Source: Citrobacter sp. Res13-Sevr-PEB04-36
GTDB taxonomy: Bacteria; Pseudomonadota; Gammaproteobacteria; Enterobacterales; Enterobacteriaceae
Assembly: GCF_015672735.1 (NCBI RefSeq)
Contig: NZ_JADABY010000006.1
Span: forward strand, 62,001-126,000
Direction of reading: 5' to 3'
Length of the DNA stretch: 64,000 nt
The notes beneath the pieces were generated by a model that saw only the letters and a program-made list of their open reading frames with translations, did not search any database and had not been told where the DNA came from. This document shows, piece by piece, positions 59,466 to 64,000 of this stretch. Every line of letters begins with the position of its first letter. Position 1 is the stretch's first letter. Position numbers and translations under genes: made by a program.

Positions 59466-60329
59466 ATGTTGCTGGTCACCGATCTGGATGGAACATTACT
59501 GACATCGCAAAAGACAATCAGTCCACGCACACGTCAGGCATTAGTTGAGTTCCACCAGCGCGGTGGCCTGCTGGCCGCCTGTTCCGCCAGACCGGTTTCC
59601 TCAATAGTGCGTCTGTTACAGCAGCAGCATGCTGACGGACTTTTTGGCTGGTGCGCCGGATTCAACGGGGGTCAAATCCTTGAGATGGCGCAGCAACGTA
59701 TTATTCATTCCTCCGCGCTATCCTGTATGAATCTTCGGGATATTGACCGACATATTTCACTTGCCCGCTATCCTCACCATTTCTTTAGCGCGGAGGCTAT
59801 TTATCACCGTTATGATCGACTCATTGCACCATGGACGACTTATGAGGCGGCCTTATTTGAACTACCACTTATTGCAGCTGCACCAGGGAATATATTTAAT
59901 CGTCATGATATTTATAAAATCACGTTGGTAGCAGAACAATCTAAAATAAATGCACTTTATACCGAAGTGAATAATAGATTGCCTTATGGCTATACCGCGA
60001 CAATCACCGGTGGGAATTATATTGATATTCAGCGTGACGAAATAAATAAAGGTTATGCAATAAACAAGTTAATTCAACAGTTGAATATATCTACTGAAAA
60101 GGTTGTTGCGATTGGCGATCAGCAGAATGATATCAGTATGTTTGCCTCTGCCGGCATCGGTATCGCAATGGGCAATGCACCTGATGTGGTAAAACAGCAG
60201 GCCAGCTATGTGACGGCCTCTAATGATGATGAGGGTATTGTCTGTGCCCTGGAGTGGTTGCGTTGCTCTGCACATCCAGTTACCATGCGCCAAAGCACGA
60301 TGCTGGCGGAAAATGATGAACCCGATTAA
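59466..60329 (+). CDS. HAD-superfamily Cof-type phosphatase
   Basis: 287 residues from ATG 59466 (MLLVTDLDGTLLTS, after GGAGAAAAG). HAD motif 1 DLDGTL, motif 2 ACSARP, motif 3 Lys near NKGYAINKL and motif 4 AIGDQQNDISMFASAG; C2B cap between. Probably dephosphorylates a phosphosugar or regulates phosphosugar level in this pathway. Third gene of the operon. Confidence 0.9.
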   Translation: MLLVTDLDGTLLTSQKTISPRTRQALVEFHQRGGLLAACSARPVSSIVRLLQQQHADGLFGWCAGFNGGQILEMAQQRIIHSSALSCMNLRDIDRHISLARYPHHFFSAEAIYHRYDRLIAPWTTYEAALFELPLIAAAPGNIFNRHDIYKITLVAEQSKINALYTEVNNRLPYGYTATITGGNYIDIQRDEINKGYAINKLIQQLNISTEKVVAIGDQQNDISMFASAGIGIAMGNAPDVVKQQASYVTASNDDEGIVCALEWLRCSAHPVTMRQSTMLAENDEPD

Positions 60330-61074
60330 AAGAAGAAAACATATTCTTGATGAATTAAGCAAATTCGGTGAAGTGACGGTTATCAAATTATCGGAAACGT
60401 TAAAAGTCACATCAGAGACCATTCGCCGCGACCTCTCCATCCTGGAGTCCGAAGGGCAAATTACCAAGATCCACGGCGGCGCGGTCAAAAAACAGGTTGT
60501 TCAGGAAGACGAGTTTGGCGCGCGGATAGATATACACCGCGAAGAAAAAATGGCAATTGGTAGACTTGCCGCCGGAATGGTTAGCGAGCACGACACCCTA
60601 TTTATCGACTCCTGTACAACCAATCTTATTCTGGCCGCACAATTACCTCCATTGGCCTATTCTGTTATTACCAACTCCGCGTTAATTGCCGATAAAATCA
60701 AAGAGAATAATCTTCAGGCTCGCGTTTATGTATTGGGTGGCGAATATGATTACCATTTTCGCGCTAACCTCGGCGTCTCGGTTTGTCAGCAAATTAATGC
60801 CATTCACGCCGATCTCTGCTTCATCGGCGCAGGTGGAATCTCGCCTCAACACGGTGTACTGGTGAAAAGCTTTGATGAAGCGTACGTTGCGAAGTCGATG
60901 ATTGCCATGAGCAAAAAATCGGTGATACTGGCCGACCATACTAAATTTGGTCAGGATGGGGTGATGTGTATCGCTACCTTAAAAGAAATCGATAACATCA
61001 TCACCGATAAAGGATTCAAAACAACGGGTTATACTCAGCAGGATTTCGGTGGAAAATTGCGTATTGCTGAATGA
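60313..61074 (+). CDS. DeoR-family transcriptional regulator
   Basis: 253 residues from ATG 60313 (MMNPIKRRKHILDELSKFGE) overlapping the HAD gene by 17 bases. DeoR N-terminal HTH (VTVIKLSETLKVTSETIRRD, LSILESEGQITKIHGGAV) and the DeoR C-terminal sugar-phosphate sensor (DTLFIDSCTTNLILAAQL, LCFIGAGGIS, ADHTKFGQDG). Likely local repressor of the operon, sensing a phosphosugar. Unusual for being last in the operon. Confidence 0.93.
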   Translation: MMNPIKRRKHILDELSKFGEVTVIKLSETLKVTSETIRRDLSILESEGQITKIHGGAVKKQVVQEDEFGARIDIHREEKMAIGRLAAGMVSEHDTLFIDSCTTNLILAAQLPPLAYSVITNSALIADKIKENNLQARVYVLGGEYDYHFRANLGVSVCQQINAIHADLCFIGAGGISPQHGVLVKSFDEAYVAKSMIAMSKKSVILADHTKFGQDGVMCIATLKEIDNIITDKGFKTTGYTQQDFGGKLRIAE

Positions 61075-61147
61075 TGCAACGCATTACGCTATCAGCCAGC
61101 CCAGTATTACCGTACACTGAGTTAATCGGCAAACTGAGGGCAACCGT

Positions 61148-61420
61148 ATGGCACTCCCCCGCATTACCCAAAAAGAGATGACCGAGCGCGAACAGCGCGA
61201 ACTGAAAACGCTGCTCGACCGCGCGCGTATTGCACACGGTCGACTGCTGACCAACGCGGAAACCAACAGCATTAAGAAAGAGTACATCGATAAGCTGATG
61301 CTGCAGCGCGAAGCTGAGGCAAAAAAAGCCCGCCAGTTGAAGAAAAAGCAGGCTTATAAACCGGACGCGGAATCCTCGTTTTCCTGGTCAGCGAATACGC
61401 CAACGCGCGGCAGACGTTAA
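61148..61420 (+). CDS. yjbD: YjbD (DUF3811) protein
   Basis: 90 residues, strongly charged and helical ([38 protein letters not shown]), as E. coli YjbD. Function unknown. The stop overlaps the stop of convergent rluF by 4 bases. Confidence 0.95.
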   Translation: MALPRITQKEMTEREQRELKTLLDRARIAHGRLLTNAETNSIKKEYIDKLMLQREAEAKKARQLKKKQAYKPDAESSFSWSANTPTRGRR

Positions 61421-62292
61421 CGCCCTTTCTTCTTACGCCCCGGCTGAGCAAAACGTTTACCGTTAGACGCCGGGCGCGCTTTCTCTTTCTCAGCGGTTTT
61501 TTCGATTTTCACCACCGGGCGCTTAATACCTGCAGTTTTTGGCTTCGCTTTCTGCTTCGGTTTCGCTTCCGAAGATGAATTCTCGATAAGCTTAAATAGA
61601 TCAACCAGTTCGTCATCCGTCAGATCACGCCATTCACCCAGCGGTAACCCGGACAGGCCGATGTTCATGATCCGTGTACGTTCAAGTTTCACCACGTCAT
61701 AACCAAAGTGTTCGCACATCCGACGGATCTGACGGTTCAGGCCCTGCACCAGAGTGATACGGAAGACAAACGGTGCCTCTTTCCTGACCTTACATTTCTT
61801 GGTGACGGTACCGAGAATGGGTACGCCCGCCCCCATGCCACGAATAAAGTCATCGGTTACGGGTTTGTCGACCGTCACCAGGTACTCTTTTTCATGATCG
61901 TTACCGGCACGCAGGATTTTATTCACCAGGTCGCCGTGGTTGGTGAGAAAGATCAGCCCCTGGGAATCTTTGTCCAGACGACCAATCGGGAACACGCGCT
62001 TGCTGTGGTTAACGAAATCAACGATGTTATCGCGCTCGCCGTCTTCAGTGGTGCTGACAATACCGACAGGTTTGTTTAGCGCGATAAAAACCAGATCTTC
62101 CGCTTCTCGCGGCTCAATCAACCGACCATTTACTTTTACGACGTCGCCAGGCATCACCTGATCGCCAATGGTCGCGCGTTTGCCATTCAGGAAGACATTC
62201 CCTTGTTCGATAAAGCGATCCGCCTCGCGACGCGAGCAGATTCCGCTTTCACTGATGTATTTGTTTAATCGGATGGATGAGTCGGGCAGCAT
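61417..62292 (-). CDS. rluF: 23S rRNA pseudouridine(2604) synthase RluF
   Basis: 291 residues from ATG 62292 ([29 protein letters not shown] ribosome site). N-terminal S4 domain, then an RsuA/RluB-type pseudouridine synthase with the catalytic [18 protein letters not shown] and [19 protein letters not shown]. The Lys-rich disordered tail ([20 protein letters not shown]) is longer or more repetitive than the catalytic core needs. It modifies U2604 of 23S rRNA and also tRNA-Tyr U35 in E. coli. Confidence 0.96.
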   Translation of the reverse strand: MLPDSSIRLNKYISESGICSRREADRFIEQGNVFLNGKRATIGDQVMPGDVVKVNGRLIEPREAEDLVFIALNKPVGIVSTTEDGERDNIVDFVNHSKRVFPIGRLDKDSQGLIFLTNHGDLVNKILRAGNDHEKEYLVTVDKPVTDDFIRGMGAGVPILGTVTKKCKVRKEAPFVFRITLVQGLNRQIRRMCEHFGYDVVKLERTRIMNIGLSGLPLGEWRDLTDDELVDLFKLIENSSSEAKPKQKAKPKTAGIKRPVVKIEKTAEKEKARPASNGKRFAQPGRKKKGR

Positions 62293-62304
62293 AATTTCTC
62301 CTGT

Positions 62305-62422
62305 ATACACTTCATCCTTCAAGCTGTTTCTGCGTTGGCGGACCTCACTCACCCAGGTCACATAGCAATCTATGCTCCCAGGGATTCGCTCCCTTGCCGC
62401 CTTGATACAGCTTGAATGATCT
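62305..62422. repeat. ERIC element upstream of rluF
   Basis: TTCATCCTTCAAGCTG left end, TCACTCACCCAGGTCACATAG, TCTATGCTCCCAGGGATTC, CTTGCCGCCTTGATACAGCT. Confidence 0.9.
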
Positions 62423-62542
62423 TGTGTATTAAAAGCGAAATATACCCTACCTTGCGGGGGATAAAAATAATCGTGAACGCCAGTCCCGACACTATTTGCG
62501 ATCTGTCACTCCTTTCAACATAATCAGCCCCGTCATGGTGCT

Positions 62543-62778
62543 CTAATAATCGTCAAGCCGGAAATCAATCGCATCTTGAAGTTCAGCCCTGTTTGCGGTC
62601 AGGTCTCCTACACCGCTACCCATACTTTTCACAGGGATGCCTGTCATCATGTGCGTCATCGCCACATAGGCTTGCGCACCTCTTCCTGTATCTCTGGAGC
62701 CAGAGATACATTGACTGATTTTTTTACCTTAGACACTGTGCGCATGACACATTTAAGGTTAGCGTAATAAGCGAGCAT
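62543..62778 (-). pseudogene. Remnant of a small gene with a ribbon-helix-helix-like start
   Basis: From ATG 62778 the minus strand reads 40 codons containing SKVKKSVNVSLAPEIQEEVRK, similar in pattern to the beta strand and first helix of CopG/Arc-type antitoxins, then a TGA. A +1 frame continues YVAMTHMMTGIPVKSMG to a TAG at 62543. Taken together about 78 residues. The assignment is tentative and rests on pattern only. Confidence 0.4.
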
Positions 62779-63182
62779 TTCTATTCCCCTACCAGCAAAT
62801 CATCATGTCACAGTAAGGTGGTTGCGCAGACCTGTCACGCCCTGAAGAAGAAGTCTGCGAGGCACTTTCCAGATTGGTTTAAGAGCTCGCGAGCAAACAG
62901 CTGTTGGTCCGCTTTTGCTTCCAGCTATGCCAGTGCAGGAATCAACCGGCTGATGTTAACCAGGTGATCTTTTCCCTAAAAACAGTACCCGTCTAAAACA
63001 GGTCTATTTACAACGCCATCGCAGATGAGAATAAAGCACTACTGAAACAACGTGATTTGATACTGACCATGGCAGTCGACCTTCGTCAGGGCAAAGTACG
63101 CTGAAGCCTGACGGAGAATATCATTAGTTTTCAACTAAAAAATCTGGACCTCGGTAAAACATTAAAACCCTATATGCCGTTG
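62779..63182. other. Degraded non-coding stretch
   Basis: No intact gene. A plus-strand scrap with the peptide ADENKALLKQRDLILTMAVD ends at a TGA near 63104 and may be the tail of a lost gene. A gap of about 400 bases with no other recognisable feature. Confidence 0.45.
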
Positions 63183-63308
63183 TATACCCTAAATAATTCG
63201 AGTTGCTTAAAGGCGGCAAGGGAGTGAGTCCCCAGGAGCATAGATAACTATGTGACTGGGGTGAGCGAGCGTAGCCAACACATAAGCAACTTGAAGTATG
63301 ACGGGTAT
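63183..63308. repeat. Full-length ERIC element
   Basis: TATACCCTAAATAATTCGAG, AGTCCCCAGGAGCATAGATA, TATGTGACTGGGGTGAGCGA, GCCAACACATAAGCAACTTG, AAGTATGACGGGTATA. The best-preserved copy in the window; it marks the boundary with AT-rich DNA on its right. Confidence 0.95.
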
Positions 63309-63443
63309 ATATAAAAATTGAATCGTATTCTGAAAGTACTTGAATTACAGGTGCTCCGTTGCCATCCATCATTAGATAGTTAAAATAAAAATTTCAATTA
63401 ATATAATTTCTTTTGAGAGAGCGTGGTTTTTATCTATGTTTAT

Positions 63444-63473
63444 AAACAATATATCTGGTTAGATATATTGTTT
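63444..63473. other. AT-rich perfect inverted repeat
   Basis: AAACAATATATCT-GGTT-AGATATATTGTTT, 13-bp stem. No G/C-rich core, so an intrinsic terminator is unlikely; may be an operator or a relic of an element boundary. Confidence 0.6.
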
Positions 63474-63490
63474 TATAACGAACGTATAAG

Positions 63491-63527
63491 ATTAAAGAAA
63501 TCTGCCATAATGACAGATTTCTTTAAT
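63491..63527 (-). terminator. Terminator after the YebC-family gene
   Basis: Perfect 14-bp stem ATTAAAGAAATCTG/CAGATTTCTTTAAT around a 9-base loop, 7 bases past the stop at 63534. Low-GC design like Firmicute terminators. Confidence 0.85.
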
Positions 63528-63533
63528 TTATAA

Positions 63534-64000
63534 TTAGAGATTCGCAACGTTATGATATACTTTTTGAACATCATCGTCATCTTCAAGGGCATCAACAAGT
63601 CCTTCAAAGATTTCTAAATCTTCTGGTGAAAGTTCAACTTCTGATTGAGCAATCATTTCTAATGATGTTGTTGAGAACTCAGTAATCCCAGCTGCTTTTA
63701 GAGCTGCAATGCCTTTGTGAAGGTCTGTTGGTTCAGTATAAACAACGATGTTTCCTTCTTCTTCGGTTACATCACGAACATCAACTTCAGCATTAAGCAA
63801 AATTTCAAAGATACGGTCAGGATCTGTTCCTTCAAAGACAATCACTCCAGTATTGTCAAACATATAGCTGACAGCACCTGCCGCTCCGATATTTCCGCCT
63901 TTTTTATTGAAAATTGTGCGGACATTAGCAATCGTACGGTTAACATTTGAAGTCAACGTTTCAGCGATAATCATTGAACCATTTGGTCCGAAGCCTTCAT
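63534..64000 (-). CDS. yeeN: YebC/PmpR-family protein YeeN, 5' end cut by window edge
   Basis: C-terminal about 155 residues ([16 protein letters not shown] onward, [54 protein letters not shown]), open to the window edge. The family comprises ribosome-associated translation factors or regulators. The sequence is of the Firmicute YebC subtype, like E. coli YeeN, and very close to lactococcal and streptococcal YebC. GC content is far below its neighbours. In K-12 yeeN is at another locus, so its place next to rluF here indicates a separate acquisition or relocation. Confidence 0.9.
   Translation of the reverse strand, partial: EGFGPNGSMIIAETLTSNVNRTIANVRTIFNKKGGNIGAAGAVSYMFDNTGVIVFEGTDPDRIFEILLNAEVDVRDVTEEEGNIVVYTEPTDLHKGIAALKAAGITEFSTTSLEMIAQSEVELSPEDLEIFEGLVDALEDDDDVQKVYHNVANL

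Noticed and set aside
63534-64000. Assembly contamination by a lactic acid bacterium
   Set aside because: Possible but not preferred: E. coli carries the same Firmicute-type gene as yeeN, so a low-GC YebC gene in an enterobacterium has precedent. Cannot be settled within the window.

Overview
The window is chromosomal DNA from an enterobacterium very close to Escherichia and Salmonella, most likely a Citrobacter. The core genes (uvrA, dnaB, lexA, plsB, malEFGK, lamB, pgi, lysC) encode proteins nearly identical to the E. coli K-12 versions. Their order is the K-12 block rluF-yjbD-lysC-pgi-yjbEFGH-psiE-xylE-malGFE-malK-lamB-malM-ubiCA-plsB-dgkA-lexA-dinF-yjbJ-zur-dusA-pspG-qorA-dnaB-alr-tyrB-aphA-yjbR-uvrA-ssb-yjcB-pdeC-soxSR-ghxP-yjcE, read in reverse. 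Interspersed repeats are abundant: at least eight ERIC (IRU) elements and many REP/BIME palindromes.

Layout. 1-5.0 kb is accessory DNA: a truncated secreted-protein gene at the edge, a decayed Gfo/Idh/MocA oxidoreductase, a cidA/cidB-like pair with a divergent LysR gene, and a REP-associated transposase (RAYT) embedded in REP arrays. 5-32 kb is conserved housekeeping: ion and purine transport, the SoxRS redox switch with the SraL/RyjA sRNA locus, c-di-GMP phosphodiesterase pdeC (frameshifted), SOS genes, replication and amino-acid genes, Zur, and lipid and ubiquinone synthesis. 32-42 kb is the maltose regulon plus xylE. 42-51.7 kb holds psiE, an acetyltransferase pair, the yjbEFGH exopolysaccharide operon, pgi and lysC.

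51.7-55.7 kb is the most unusual region, a cassette sitting exactly at the 3' end of lysC and flanked by a 21-bp imperfect duplication of that end. On the minus strand it has a near-consensus sigma-54 promoter, a 105-nt tRNA-like cloverleaf with encoded CCA and a 19-nt anticodon-position loop, a slipin/SPFH gene without a membrane segment, and a nucleotidyltransferase gene. Divergent from these is an rtcR-type CARF/AAA+ sigma-54 activator gene that carries a one-base frameshift. There is no rtcA or rtcB. I read this as an RtcR-governed RNA-damage-response module of a different kind from rtcBA.

55.8-61.1 kb contains a panS-like transporter and a carbohydrate-type operon (membrane transporter with an N-terminal soluble domain, TIM-barrel protein, HAD phosphatase, DeoR regulator). 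yjbD and rluF return to the K-12 order. From 62.4 kb the DNA is degraded and AT-rich, ending in a truncated yeeN, a Firmicute-like YebC-family gene.

Two regulatory points stand out. The lysC leader lacks any recognisable lysine riboswitch aptamer and has an ERIC element in that position. Both spacers of malE-malF-malG are occupied by palindromic repeats. Several genes (pdeC, rtcR, the oxidoreductase) carry frameshifts, which could be genuine decay or sequencing errors.
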